64,000 nt of DNA from Typhlomys cinereus (GCA_023101885.1 JALPQD010000088.1:6341691-6405690); one strand, 5' to 3'. Positions 23,386-35,453 are shown, counted from the stretch's first letter. The notes: generated from the letters alone by a model not told the origin. Translations and numbers: made by a program.

Positions 23386-24409
23386 TTATACTTCCCTTCT
23401 GTCCTTCTGGATATGCTTGATTTTTCCTTCAAGCTTGATTATCATTTCTAGTATTTTTCGAAGGCCTAGTTTTCTAGACATGTAAGGCATCAAGTTGTTT
23501 TTGTGCTGGAAAACTTTTCTTTGTCCCTGGATTATGATGGATAGTTTTGCATGGTATATCAACCTGGATTGGCATTTTTGCTCATTTGATACTTGAAGTC
23601 TCTCCAAGCTCTTTTGCTTTTACTCTTTCCATTGAGAAGACATTTGTTATTATAATACGTTTACCTTTAAAAGTAACTTGTTTTTTTTTCCTTGAAACTC
23701 TCAGCACCTTTTCTTTGTCTTGAATGTGGAGTGTTTTGACTATTATTTGCCATGGCGAGTTTCTATTTTGGTCCTATCTGTTTGGAGTGCGAAATGCCTC
23801 TTGTATTTAGATTGCCTCTCATGTTTTAGATGAGGGAAGTTTTCATTTATGATAATTTGAAAAATTTCCTCAGGTGTGGTATTATGGGATTCTTGCTCTG
23901 GTATTCCATGTTTGTGCATGTTAGGCTTCTTCAGGGTGTCGCATAACTCTTGAATATTGCCCTCAAATATATTTTTGCTTTAGCAACCTCTTCCATTCAG
24001 CTGATTAATACTCCCATGTTGTCTTCAGGATCTGAAATTCTATTCTTTGCTTCGTTAGTTCTGCCGATAAGACTCTGTTGAATTCTGGGTTGAAGATAAC
24101 TTGTCTTTTAGTTCAATTTTAACCTTTCCCTGTTTCTTGAACTGTTTTTCTCAACTCTTCCAAGTGTCTGTTGTGTTCCTCTTCAAAGTGGTTGATGTGG
24201 TTACTTAACTCCTCCCGGATTACCTCTTTGATAGTGTTGATCATGATAATGATCATGCTTTGAAAGTCATTATCTTGGGCCTGGCTTTCTTGTCTATTTT
24301 CTCTGAATTTGTTCTGGTTAGAATCTATCATTTCGGGGTTAATTCTTTTGGTGGGAGATTTGTGTTCTTTGCTTTTGTTTCTCATAGATCTGTGCTTTGA
24401 CTTGGGCAT
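23386..24409 (-). pseudogene. Antisense L1 ORF1 remnant
   Basis: Starts MPKSKHRSMRNKSKEHKS at 24409 and shows the coiled coil (HFEEEHNRHLEELRKTVQET). Frameshifts follow, and the C-terminal domain is seen at 23607-23386 (SNEQKCQSRLIYHAKLS, FQHKNNL). Confidence 0.85.
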
Positions 24410-25415
24410 TGTTATTTAACCTCTTAAGACCTTTCAGTTTCTTTGTGTTTTTGACTGAACTGATTAAGTTGGTATTACTACTCTCAGGCAAATATTACTA
24501 GAGTTTGCCTTCGAGTTGTGCATGTTTGTCTATTGTTATTGTTATTTCCTAGATGAGGCTATTAGACTATTAGTACATCAATTAAGTAAGGTTTAGTAGA
24601 TTGGGGGTGAATATTAGTATGTTAGCGCACTTTTACAATTTAGTATCTTGGTGATATGTGAGGGTCAGCGGTATAATCCCTAAAGTTGTGTAGGTTTTGG
24701 GGGTCAATACATTGAAAAATAAATCTATCGTGGTTAATAATTGAAAGGAGCACAATGGTAAAAGGGGTTTGCTTATCTTTGGTCAGGATGTAACGAGTCT
24801 CTCCCATCTGATAGGATGATTTTAGAGACTTCAGATGTATGGCCTTTGTCCTCTAGAGCTTTGCTTGAGTTTCCTTTGGACTCTGTTGAGTTATGAGGAG
24901 CAGTGTGTCCTCTCTGCACCCTGAGTGAGGGTCCCCGGAAGGCCTGAGAGGCAGAGGGACTGTTGGCTATGGCAGAATTCTTCATCTGGGACCTGGAGCA
25001 TGGTCTGCTCAAGCTGGGGGCATCCTGGATGTTGCTTGGGCTGGCTGGTGGGGGGGTTCTGAGACAAGCGGATGAATCTGGGGTCTGGTGGAAGTTACTT
25101 GGGAAGGTGGACCATAGCAAGAGGGGCTGATGGCATGGGGTGTGCCTCAAACACAGGACAGCCTAGGTGTTGCTCAGCCTGGCTAGTGGGGGGGCCAGAC
25201 TATCGGGTGCACATGGAGTCTGGTAGAACTTACCTGGGAAGGAGGACAGCTAGAGCATCCTGTCCCTGGCGCCGGGTGGGGCAGAGGGGCTGATGGAATT
25301 CACATCTCACTTTGTAAAAGGAAAATCATCCCCAAAGTTAGTTTACCAAAGGCAGTTCCTTCCTTCTCCTCCTCCTTCCTCCTTCTCTCTCTTCCTCCAT
25401 AAGAAGTAGTCCACA

Positions 25416-25690
25416 GGACTGGAGCGATGGCTCAGGTGTTGAGATTCTGCCTGGCAAGCAAACAGGACCTGAATTTGGATCCTAGGTTAAAAAAAAAAAA
25501 AAAAAAAACACCAAGCAGAAAACGCCTGCACTTCTAGCCCTGGTGGGCAGAGTCTGGAAAATTCCAGAGTAAAGCAAAACGGAGGTAGAAGCAATCCAGG
25601 ATGAGTCCCAAAGTCACCCTTGGTCCTTCACAGAGAAACTACCCTCTGATACACACATGCTCATGCATCCACACAGACACAAATAAAGTA
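25416..25690 (+). mobile_element. B2-like SINE, older variant
   Basis: Head ggactggagcgatggctcag, an internal A20 run near 25489, and a CA-poor tail. Diverged from the young copies. Confidence 0.75.
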
Positions 25691-26164
25691 CAAGTAGCCT
25701 GCATATTTCCCTCTTCACACAAATACTTGCTTGTGCTAAACACTGAGTTATAGGAAAGGGAACATTGAAATCAGTTTTGTTAAGAATCTTGTCAGCTTGA
25801 AAATACACATCCTGGAAAAGTAAACTGATTAACTCTGCTTGGTTGGTTGTTTGAGTCAAGAGTACATCATGTGGTGCAGGGTCAATTTGATCTAATAAAG
25901 CTCCCGCCTCTACTTCCAGCATACTGGAGTTACAGGCAGGTATAATGAGAACAGCTCACAGGCACAAGAATATTCTTTCCAACATAAATGGCTATAATCC
26001 CTAAATAGATAAGGCAATTTTTTTATTCTGGAAAAATCTTTAATATGCAGAGTTTAGTACATCATCATGACAAATCTCATATTAGGGAAGAGTTTAAATT
26101 GAGAAAGTTGAGATATTACATGGGACAAAAACATCCATGACACCACTAGTAGTCCTTAGCATTG
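25691..26164. other. No gene seen between two antisense L1s
   Basis: Short unique segment. No exon or repeat family recognised. Confidence 0.5.
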
Positions 26165-27034
26165 CGTTATTATATATATATATTTTTTATTAAAAATTTA
26201 ATTATACATTTTAAAATTTTTTTACCAGTTCCCTCCCTCCCCCCTCCTCCCCCCGAACCCCCCCTCTCCCTCCCCATCCCCCAGTGCCTCCCCCCCAATT
26301 CCCAGAGAGTCCTTTATTGTGTACGCCTAACTCTCCACTGGGTCCTCCTCTCCGATGACATATAAGAAGGACCCAGTGGCATTTCCATAAGCCCTTTCTC
26401 TTGTTCCCCTTAAGCATAAGATCACTACTATGGATGTCAATCCCTTGCCTCCAGGGATCTCGGTGCCCTTAAGAGATGCTAGACTTTATGAGGCCAACAG
26501 TGCGCTGGACATTGTGCAGGGCATGCAAAGTCCCATTATGATTGCTTTGGCCCCAACTATTGTTGAGAATCTTGCAAATCGTTGCCCCTCCCATCCTTTT
26601 GCTCTTACAATCTTACCACCCCCTCTTCCGCAAATGTCCCTGAGCTCCAGGATGGGGAGAGATTAGGCTGGCCTAGTTCTATGTGATTGATATAGAGTCT
26701 CTGAAGTTCTGGATTGTGGTTTGTTGATTTTCTTTTGCAGTTTTGCTGCTCCTGCAATTCCCTTCACTCCATTCTGCTGGGCACTGTATGTCACCCGCTG
26801 GCCGGAGACAAAAAGCTGTTAAACTGGAGTCTTGTTGTAATAGCACATTCAAGGGTAGATGTAATAAGAGTAGGACCTCACTGAGGAAGGTGTCCATCAC
26901 CCATTTGCAAAATGATTACTTTTTATCTGCTAGACTATATGCCCTCCCCTTCTGGTGAGATTAGAAAAGAACATCTGTGAACTTAACCAGGTTTCTCATT
27001 ACTTACTTGCAGACCTTGATGGAGGCCTATTTTT

Positions 27035-27958
27035 TTTTTTTTTGATTTAGGCATTAAGAGCTATGAACTTACCTCTTAGGACAACTTTCATCGTGTCCCA
27101 GAGATTTTGGAAAGTTGTATTTTCATTATCATTCACTTTCAGGAAATCTTCAATTTCCTTTTAATTTCTTCCTGAATCCAGTTTTCATTCAGCATCATAG
27201 TCTTAAGTTTCCAGGAGTTAGTGTATTTTCTGTTGTTTGTTGTGTTGTGGATGTCCAGCTTTAGGCCGTGGTGGTCTGGTAGAGCACAGGTTAGAATTTA
27301 AACTTTCCTGTATATGTGGAGATTCATTTTGTGGCCCAATATGTGATCTATTTTGGAGAAAGTTCCATGTGGTGCTGAGAAAAATGTGTATTCTTTGGTG
27401 CGTGGATGAAAAGTTCGACAGAGATCTGTAAGGTCCATTTCTTTAAGGGTTTGATTAAGTTCCAAAGTGTCTCTTAAGCTTTTAACCTGTTGGTCTATCC
27501 CATGTTGAGAGAGTGGTGTTGAAATCCCTAAGAATTATCCTTTGGGGGTTCATTTCTCGCTTTAGACATGGTAGGGTTTTCTTAATGAATGTGGAGGGGC
27601 CCGTATTGGGTGCATAAATGTTCAGTATTGTGAAGTCTTCCTGGTGAATTGTACCTGTGACTAAAATGTAGTATACATCTGTGTCTCTCATGATCTTTTT
27701 TGGTTTGAAGTCCAGTTTGTCTGAAAGCATAAAGGCTACCCCTGCCTTTTTCCTGGTTCCATATGCTTGCAAAATTTTGGACCAGCCTTTCATTCTTAGG
27801 ATATGCCTATCTTTTGTGGTGAGATGAGTTTCCTGAAGGCAGCAGAGTGATGGATTGTGGTTTTTAATCCAAGTTTGTAATCTGTGTCTCTTGATCGGTG
27901 AGTTAATACCATTGACATTTAATGTTATAATGGAGAAATTCTTTTTAATTCTGGACAT
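27035..27958 (-). pseudogene. Antisense L1 ORF2 endonuclease part
   Basis: Begins MSRIKKNFSIITLNVNGINS at 27958 and keeps the endonuclease motifs ([33 protein letters not shown]). After 27482 the frame breaks. The sequence ends at the deletion junction near 27035. Confidence 0.85.
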
Positions 27959-28015
27959 GTTTTATGTTTAGTGGATTTTGTAAGCATATTGTGTGACATT
28001 TATGTTTCGGTGGTA

Positions 28016-29079
28016 TTATACTTCCCTTCTGTCCTCCTGGATACGCTTGTTTTTTTCTTCAAGTTTGTTTATCATTTCTAGCATTTTTTGAAGGCCTGGT
28101 TTGGTAGACATGTATCCCTTCAAGTTGTCTTTGTGCTGGAAAACTTTTCTTTCTCCCTCGATCATGACAGATAGTTTTGTTGGGTATATCAGTCTGAGTT
28201 GGCATTTTTTGCTCGTTAAATATTGAAGTACATCTCTCCAAGCTCTTCTTGCTTTTACTGTTTCCATTGAGTAGTCATTTGCTATTTTAATAAGTTTACC
28301 TTTAAAAGAGACTTGCTTTTTTTCTCTTGAAGCTCTCTGCACCTTTTCTTTGTCTTGAATGTGGAGTGTTTTGACTATTATTTGCCATGGTGATTTTCTA
28401 TTTTGGTCATATCTGTTTGGAGTGTGAAATGCCTCTTGCATTTGGATGGGCGTCTCATTCTTCAGTTGAGGGAAGTTTTCATTTATGATAATTTGAAAAA
28501 TTTCCTCAGGTGTGGTATTTTGGGATTCTTGCTCTGGTATTCCATGAATGCACATGTTAGGCTTCTTCAGGGTGTCCCAGATCTCTTGAATGTTCCTCTC
28601 AAGTATCTTTTTGACTTTAACAACCTCTTCCATTGAGCTGGTTAATCCTCCCACTTTGTTTCCAAGATCTGAGATTCTATTTTCTGCTTCGTTAGTTCTG
28701 CTGATAAGACTCTCTGTTGAGTTTTGGGTTGAAGATAATTTGTCTTTTAGTTCAATTTTAAACTCTGCCTGAAACTGTTTTAATTGCTCTATGCCTATTT
28801 TTATTTCTTGAACTGTTTTTCTGAACTCCTCCAAGTGCCTGTTGTGTTCCTGTTCAAAGTGGTTGATGCGGTTGTTTAACTCCTCTCAGATTTCCTCTTT
28901 CATAGTATTAATCATGGTAATGATCATACTATGAAAGTCGTTATCTTGGATCTGGCTTTTTGGTTATTTTCTGTGCATTTGTTCTGCTTGGAATCCATCA
29001 TTATGGGGTTAATTCTTTCAGTGGGAGATTGGTCTTCTTGGGTTTTGTTTCTCATGGATCTGCACTTTGACTTGGGCAT
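28016..29079 (-). pseudogene. Antisense L1 ORF1 remnant (second copy)
   Basis: Start equivalent (Met-Pro-Lys-Ser) at 29077-29079. A 272-codon open segment at 28834-28016 covers the coiled coil (EEFRKTVQEIKIGIEQLKQF), the RRM-like region (LERNIQEIWDTLKKPNMCIH) and the C-terminal domain. A frameshift separates the N-terminus. Confidence 0.85.
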
Positions 29080-29842
29080 TGTTGTTTTGTTTCTTAGGAC
29101 CTTTCAGTTACTGTGTGTTTTTGACTGAAATGATTTAGTTGGTGTTATTACACTTGGACAGTTATTACTAGTGCTTTCATTGAATTGGGTATGTTTGTCT
29201 TTTGTTATTGTAATTTCCTAGATGAGGCTATTAGGCTCTTAGTACATCAGTTAAGTCAGGTTAAGTAGACCGGGGATGAATATTAGTATGATTTAGTATC
29301 TTGGTGATATGAGAGAGTGAGTTTTGTACTCCCTGAAGTTGTATGTTTTTGGGATGGCTATATGGAAAAGTTGATCTATAGCGATTAATATTAGAAAGGA
29401 ACAGTAAGGTGAAAAAGAGGAGATTTACTTATCTTTGGCCTGGATGTGCAGAATCTCTCCGATGTGATAGGTTGATTGTAGAGGGCTTCAGATGTATGGC
29501 CTTTGTCCCTTAGAGTTTTGCTTGAGTTTCCTTTGGACTCTATAGAATTCTAAGTAGCAGTGTGTTTGGTGTAGACCACTTGTGTGGGTCCCCGGAGAGG
29601 CAGAGGGGCTGATTTTGGTGGCAGAATTCTTCACCTGGGACCTGGGACTTGGATTAGTGCCCCACCCAAGCTCCAGGGATGGAGGAATGTGAGGAAGTCC
29701 TGTCTGGTTGGGCGGACAGGCAGGCGGGAGGACTAAAGGAGTTGGGCCCTGGGGCGTGGCCCAGGCAAAAACCGGAGGCAGCCTGGGTGCAGCTTGGATG
29801 AGGCATACCTGGGCGGCTGGGTGAAACTTGCCTGGGATGGCA

Positions 29843-31685
29843 AATCTGGCGATTTTTAAGAAAGTTAAAGATTGAATCCGATTTGCTAAGACTTTGTTGA
29901 GAATGTTTGCATCTGTGTTCATCAGAGAGATTGCCCTATAGTTATCTTTTTTAAGTGTATCTTTACAAGCACCAAGATCCAAGCACCAAGGGATTGACAG
30001 CCAAAATAGTGTTCCTATGCTTAAGGGGAACACGGGAAAGGGTTCAGGGAAATGCCGCTGGGTCCTTGTATGTCATTGGAGAGGAGGACACAGAGGACAG
30101 TCAGGCATGCACACTAAAGCATTCTCTGGGGATTGGGGGAGGGGAGGCACTGGGGGGTGGTGAGGGAGGGGTGAGGGGAGGGCGACCAGAGGGGTGGGGA
30201 GAGGAGGAGGGAGGGAGGGAACTGGTGTACCTATTAAGTTTGTATGAGCGGAGATAATAAAATTTTTTTTTTAAAAAAAAGAAATAAAAAAAAAGAATGT
30301 TAAAGATTGAAATGTCATATGACCCTGCTATTATACTTTTGGTAATAACCCTCCATACAGCAAAAATTCACCTGGATAGCACAAGCAGGACCATGTTCAT
30401 AGCAGCACTCTTTACAATTGCAAACTCATGGAATCAGCCCAAATGTCCAACAGTTGATGAGTAGATAAGCAAAATGTGGTACATTTATACAATGGAATAC
30501 CACTCAGCCATCAAAAATGATAAATTAATGAAATTTGCCAGGAAATGGATGGAATATAAAAAAATTATATTGAGTCAAGTATCCCAGACACAGAAAATTA
30601 AGCGCTGTATTCACGCTCTAATAGGTGGATGCTAGTACCAAACCCACTTAGTGACACACTCAAAGATAAATCTATGTAATACCTACAGTAATTGTGAAGG
30701 TTATAAGCAGGGATGGAAGGGGAGGAGGGCCGCCAGAAACAAGGAGAGAGGGGATCATGCTACAGCAGAGAAAATAGGCCATCATCAAGGACTCCAATTA
30801 AGTAATGAGACATCTGGTTAAGCTTACAGACTTTCCTTCCTGGTCACTTGTAACTGATAGTGTTTGGTCTCACCAGACAGGGAGGGCAAAGAGTCTGGCA
30901 GATAGAAGTTAACCATCCTGCAAATGGGAGACTGACCCCTGCCCCCACCTTGGTCTCCTACTCTTATTCCATCTACCTTTGAATCTACTCTTATGATAAG
31001 ACTCTATTTTAACCACCTTTTATCTCTGGCTAGGAGGTGATATCCAATATCCATCAGGATGGAGCCAAGGATGGTGCAGGAACTGCAAAACTGGAAGAAA
31101 AAACCAACAAACCATAATTCATAATTCAAAGCATCAGAAACCATACATTGATCACTAGGAATCAGGCCAACCTAATCTCTCCCCATTCCAAAGCTCAGGG
31201 AAATTTGTGGAATAAGGGGTGGTAAGATTGTAAGAGCCTAAAAATGGGAGGAGAAACGATATGCAAGGTACTCCACACAAGTTAGGGCCGAATAATCAAA
31301 ATAGGAATTTGCATGACCTGCGCAATGACCAGCATATCATTGACCCCCCCAAAGTCCAGCAGGGATCACAGGCACTAGGATCCTTAGAGGCAAGGGATTT
31401 ATAGCTTCAATAGTGTTTCTATACTAAAGGGGAACTCAAAAAAGAGCTCTAGGCAATGTTACTGAGTTCTTACACCTCATCAGAGAGGAGGACCCAGAGG
31501 AAAGTTTGACATGCGCAGTAAAGGATGGTTTAGGGATGGGGGAGGGACAATCGGAGAAAGGGAGGGAGAGGGGAAAAGAAGGGGAAAAAGGGGAAGGGAG
31601 CAGGGAGATCCAAGGAGGAGTGGAGGAATGGAGGGGAATGTGGTACCTTTCAACTTTGTATGAGTGGAAAAAATTTAAAAAAAAA
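29843..31685 (+). mobile_element. 5'-truncated sense L1 tail, split by a second L1
   Basis: Sense L1 from the end of ORF2 (29843-29876, then 30299 onward) through the 3' UTR to an A-rich tail at 31670-31685. It is interrupted at the ttaaagattgaa site by a smaller inverted L1 insertion (29877-30298). Confidence 0.85.
29877..30298 (+). mobile_element. Twin-primed (5'-inverted) L1 insertion
   Basis: An antisense ORF2 piece (29877-29966) is joined to a sense 3' UTR piece with A-tail (29967-30298). It is flanked by a 13-bp duplication, gttaaagattgaa (29864-29876 and 30299-30311), within another L1. A short repeat, aagcaccaag, occurs twice at the inversion joint. This is the classic product of twin priming. 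Confidence 0.85.
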
Positions 31686-31866
31686 CAAAGTACCAGAAAA
31701 AGATATGAAAAATATGTTACTTTTGCTTTGTCAAATTATTCTGTATGATCTAATTTCTTAATTCTGTGTATTTGAAGCATTGTAAATTAGGATTATCAGT
31801 ATAGATCTATACAGAATTAAAGATGGCAAAATGTGTTTCACAAATAAGGTACAGCAACAAAAAAAA
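31686..31866 (+). repeat. Copy of 59166-59340 with A-tail; possible truncated LRRC58 retrocopy
   Basis: About 170 bp, from aagtacc to acagcaacaaa, match 59166-59340 at roughly 85-90 per cent by eye. The copy begins directly after an L1 A-tail and ends in A8, so it may be a 5'-truncated retrocopy of a transcript that includes the 59-kb sequence (putative LRRC58 3' UTR). Confidence 0.6.
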
Positions 31867-33067
31867 TGTTCTGTGAATTTTCTTTTTCACCAGGATAATG
31901 CCTGGTGATGGTACCATACCATGACATACAATGAGGAGGGCAAATTTTTATTTGCATTTTGTCACATTGAAATCTGAATAAAATCTATTCGCAGATTTTT
32001 AAATATTTCACTGAATATTTAAATTCTCTGCTAGCTTTTAGTGCCAGAAATAATGCACACACCTGCATATCTTGGGGTCCTTCTCTAGGAGAACCTCCTG
32101 TTGATTCACTAGTTCTCAAATGGCATAAGCAAGTTAAATTTGGGAATTGAAGATATCAGTCTGCAAAGGCTATACTAATTTGTATAGTAACAAAATAATT
32201 GTACACCCCTGGATTGGATTTTCCTCAGCATGAAATGGTATTTCCACTATACATATTTACTCAGAAATATTTCAAATTTAGATTTAGTATTTCCTTTTAC
32301 AGGAATAAGGAAACTTCACTTCTATTTAAACCATGACTTTTTCAAAATTTCTCAGTGATATTTCTTGTTTTTATCTAGTGCAGATTTGCTTTCTATTTTA
32401 GTTTGTGAACCTGACACTGTACCTTATGTGCATGCATGTATTTTAGATATTATTTCTATTTTATTTACAACACCCTAGGAGAGCTTAAATATGTCATTTT
32501 TCTCTGGTTTGACTTCGTTAAACATCCTTTATATTTTTAGGGAATGAATAAAAACACCTGTATAATAATGTCACATTATTTATTTATAATCTTTTATTAT
32601 CATAGTATGTATCCATCAGTACAATAAAGAGTAAATAACTTTGATGAATATTCTAGCATTTAACCTTAAATTAGAAAACAGCATTAAAGGTGTTCATTGA
32701 AAAGATAGTCAACACGTATTGCCAAAATTTTAAAAAGTTGAAAATTACCATTTTAACTTTAACATATTATTTATTTTATTAGGTCCATTTGTGGAAGTGT
32801 GAAATTTGTAGCATTCCTTGTTGAATAAACACAATTTTTCTAGCACTTCTGTTGAATAAACATTATTTCCCCCTATTTTATGGAATGCTATTAACAATAA
32901 TGTCATTGTATGTTTAGCATTCATTCATATTTTTGCCAATCAGTCCACTCATTCACTATGTACACAACTACTGCAGGTCATGAAAAGCTTAATCATTTGA
33001 TAGTACCTAAAATATTAAGGTAAAATCTTTTGCAGAGTATTATGACTATTTCTGCATTTTTTGCATG
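31867..33067. other. No KLRK1 exon found; AT-rich
   Basis: Where the KLRK1 transmembrane exon might be expected on the minus strand, I found no hydrophobic exon with splice sites. A short repeat around ttgttgaataaacacaattt/ctgttgaataaacattattt lies at 32818-32870. Confidence 0.5.
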
Positions 33068-33282
33068 TGTTTGTGGATATGTATACAAGAGAGTGTCCAT
33101 GACTGTGGAGGCTCAAGGATGATATCGGAATAATTTTTGATTGCTCTACCTCCTCCAAAACTCAGGAGTCAAAATTATAGGCAGATATCATCTCTGCCCG
33201 GTGTTTTTTATGTGTGCTCTGGGGAACCAAACTTGCGAGGCAAAGAGTTTATTTAGTCTCAAGCCATCTCTCCAGCCCAAAT
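33068..33282 (-). mobile_element. B2-like SINE, older variant
   Basis: Antisense copy ending aagccatctctccagccc. It lies downstream of KLRK1 exon 2. Confidence 0.7.
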
Positions 33283-33909
33283 TACTACATATTATACTAG
33301 TAACATTCAAAGCTTTAGAGATTTTAAAATGATCCTTGGTATACCTATCTCCAGATAGAACAACATTAAACATAGAGTATTTTTATCTGCGAGATGTTAT
33401 TTTATATCCTTGAATGGTTTCTATTTCCATTGTTATATTTTATCTACAATATGTTATCTTTTGTCCTTCAATGTTTTCTATTTCCATTTTGTATATTTCA
33501 TTCTTTGCTCACTAGCATTTTGAGGTAATGAAATGATTTCTACCTTTAAACTAGAAGCTAATTTGTTTTTCTTAGAAAAGTTCACAAAATATGACATTTT
33601 CTTCCATTACAATTTCATTTTTTTTCAGTCTGGGAAGATTTATTTTCATTTACACCTTAACTTTTTAATCATGTCTACATAGTCAATCTTTTTAACACAT
33701 CAATTTTGCAAACACATCAATTTCACCATTTAATTCTGGTTTTAGAGCAATAACATTTTTACTATTTCATAGGTAATCATTTACCAATAGCAAAACAATC
33801 AATATTTAATGGTAATAATAATAGAAAAGTAATAAAAATAATTATTGTAATTACTTTATTATTATTACAATTTCACTTCTATACACCAAGAGAAGACAAA
33901 TGGACTTAC

Positions 33910-34011
33910 CGTTTTCTCTGTGCTGGCTCTCAATCAACATTGTTCTTTGCCATCGGTGAGGAGCCTTTCTGGGTGTTGGCTTCAGGTTGTGTTTATGACA
34001 TTCACTCATCT
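33910..34011 (-). CDS. KLRK1: KLRK1 exon 2 (cytoplasmic tail, short-form start)
   Basis: This 102-bp exon follows a ccttttgtccag acceptor, ends at a GTAAGT donor, and is phase 1 at both ends. Its ATG (Met-Ser-Glu-Cys-His) is the start used by the short NKG2D isoform. The residues include NLKPTPRK, HRWQRT and SQHREN. The donor phase matches the KLRC transmembrane exon acceptor at 12068. Confidence 0.72.
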
Positions 34012-35189
34012 CTGGACAAAAGGATTCAAACTCAATCTAAGCCTTGGGCTTACTGCCATCTGAAGTATGTATTTTTAAAATTCAACTAACTTCTGTTAGC
34101 AAAATATTATATACTTGTAAGATAAGCTGATTCATAATGTATAATGTAATCTAATACTAAAATGAAGAAGCTTTACATAATGGAAGACACAGGGGCACAA
34201 GTAGCTATGCAGATATTCACACCATAGATTCAAATTTAATAATTTGTAAAGCAGAAATCATTTAAAATTTGTGTCCCACCTTCCTAACTTGAACTTGTAG
34301 AAGAGGAAGGAAAACAAAAAAGATACCAATATAATATGTTGGAGAGGTTATGAAAATGAAATGAAATGTGCAAATTTATTTATCATCAGTAATATCAAAT
34401 ATATACAGACACTTAGCGAATGCTTGTGTGCCAAATTTCCTGTACTTTAAAGAACATACAAAGACTACGTAGAACCAAGGGTTTCAGAATAAATACTGAA
34501 AGACTCTTGCCTCAACTAAACACATAAAAGTCATTTTACTTCATTGTTGAAATTTCAATCACTTGTAGATTTAATTCTTTTGTAAATGACAAGAGAATAT
34601 AAATCATCTTTCATACTTAAATAGTATTAAACATTGCTTCATTATATATCTTATACAATTCAATTGTTAACTTGAAAAAGATTACAGGTTGATATTTTGT
34701 GTATGAAAATAATTTTACTCATATGACATACTATTGGCCATTAGTAATTTATAACTCTTTTAGGATAAGAAGCACTCTCAAATGATATGTAGCTTGCTAT
34801 GTGTATTTTAAACCTCCACTAAGGTAAATGTGTCGTGTTTCATTTCTTTTTTGGTGGAAAAGGGAGCAAACATGTTTAGAAGTTATAGATTACCCCAATC
34901 GAAATTAGAAAGTTGTAAAAGTTTCATTAAAATTCAGCACTGCTCAGCCCAAACACTTATGACATATTACTATTTCTAGTGACACGATACTGAGAATGAA
35001 TTTGCAATAGATAGTGAAAGAAAGGGGGAAAAATCTTTACTAGCTTTCAACATCTTTGTTTGAAAGTGTACCCTAACAACAATGGAACAGAAAAGAAAGA
35101 TACAAGCTGCTCCACTAAGTCTTGTGTGCTTGAGTACATCCTGGTCATCTTCACAGGAGAAGGAACACAAGCACGTGATTCCGACATAC

Positions 35190-35235
35190 CTGAGCTGTGT
35201 TGCCGTCTCCGATTACAAATGAATGCTGTCATCAT
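35190..35235 (-). CDS. KLRK1: KLRK1 exon 1 (long-form N-terminus)
   Basis: The exon has two adjacent in-frame ATGs (35235 and 35232), 15 codons and one extra base before a GTATGT donor. It encodes MMTAFICNRRRQHSS. It corresponds to the N-terminal extension of the long NKG2D isoform. A full-length L1 begins 218 bp upstream on the other strand. Confidence 0.7.
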
Positions 35236-35453
35236 GTAGTGACTGTCCCAAGGCCAGGCAAACAAATTTGAGTTCTGTACTTCACAATGGATTCCTGAAG
35301 ATGTAGAATTGAGTATATGGTTTTTTCCTGATTTCTTTGTGGTGAGATGGAATGTTTTGATTGGACAAATAAAATTCAGAAAATTCCCCTCTGATGAGTA
35401 GCTTAAAATGACAAAAGAATGGAAAATACGACTCACATAAAAGTCTCAAAATA

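Larger units (their letters stand above)
18437..25315 (-). mobile_element. Near full-length antisense L1, degenerate
   Basis: On the minus strand, 5' UTR about 25315-24410, ORF1 24409-23386, ORF2 23328-19488, 3' UTR 19487-18437 with the tail at 18437-18470. All coding parts carry stops and frameshifts. The 5' UTR (about 0.9 kb) shows no similarity by eye to the GC-rich promoters of the sense copies, suggesting an older subfamily or different promoter. The 5' boundary is estimated. Confidence 0.85.
26165..29842 (-). mobile_element. Antisense L1 with large internal deletion
   Basis: Minus-strand L1: 5' UTR about 29842-29080, ORF1 29079-28016, ORF2 endonuclease 27958 to about 27035, then an abrupt join at a T-run (27031-27044) to 3' UTR sequence (27030-26165). 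The reverse transcriptase and Cys-rich tail, roughly 3 kb, are missing. Its 3' terminus shares the aaaattttaaaatgtataat motif with the intact L1 at 35.4 kb. Confidence 0.85.
33910..35235 (-). pseudogene. KLRK1: KLRK1 (NKG2D) 5' end, exons 1-2 only
   Basis: Two minus-strand coding exons (35190-35235 and 33910-34011) join in phase 1 to read MMTAFICNRRRQHSSEMSEC, then HKHNLKPTPRK, RWQ and a C-terminal HREN. This is the NKG2D cytoplasmic layout (short basic head, HSxEMS, CHN-DLKP, RWQ). Known role: NKG2D is an activating homodimer on NK and CD8 T cells that signals through DAP10 (and DAP12 for the short rodent form). Both splice sites are sound and the frame is open. I could not find the transmembrane or lectin exons downstream, where the DNA is mostly L1. 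This is therefore a truncated duplicate, or the remaining exons are too divergent or displaced to see. Confidence 0.72.

Noticed and set aside
35047..35436. 129-codon minus ORF around KLRK1 exon 1
   Set aside because: Only 35190-35235 is supported as coding. The rest reads through the flank and intron.
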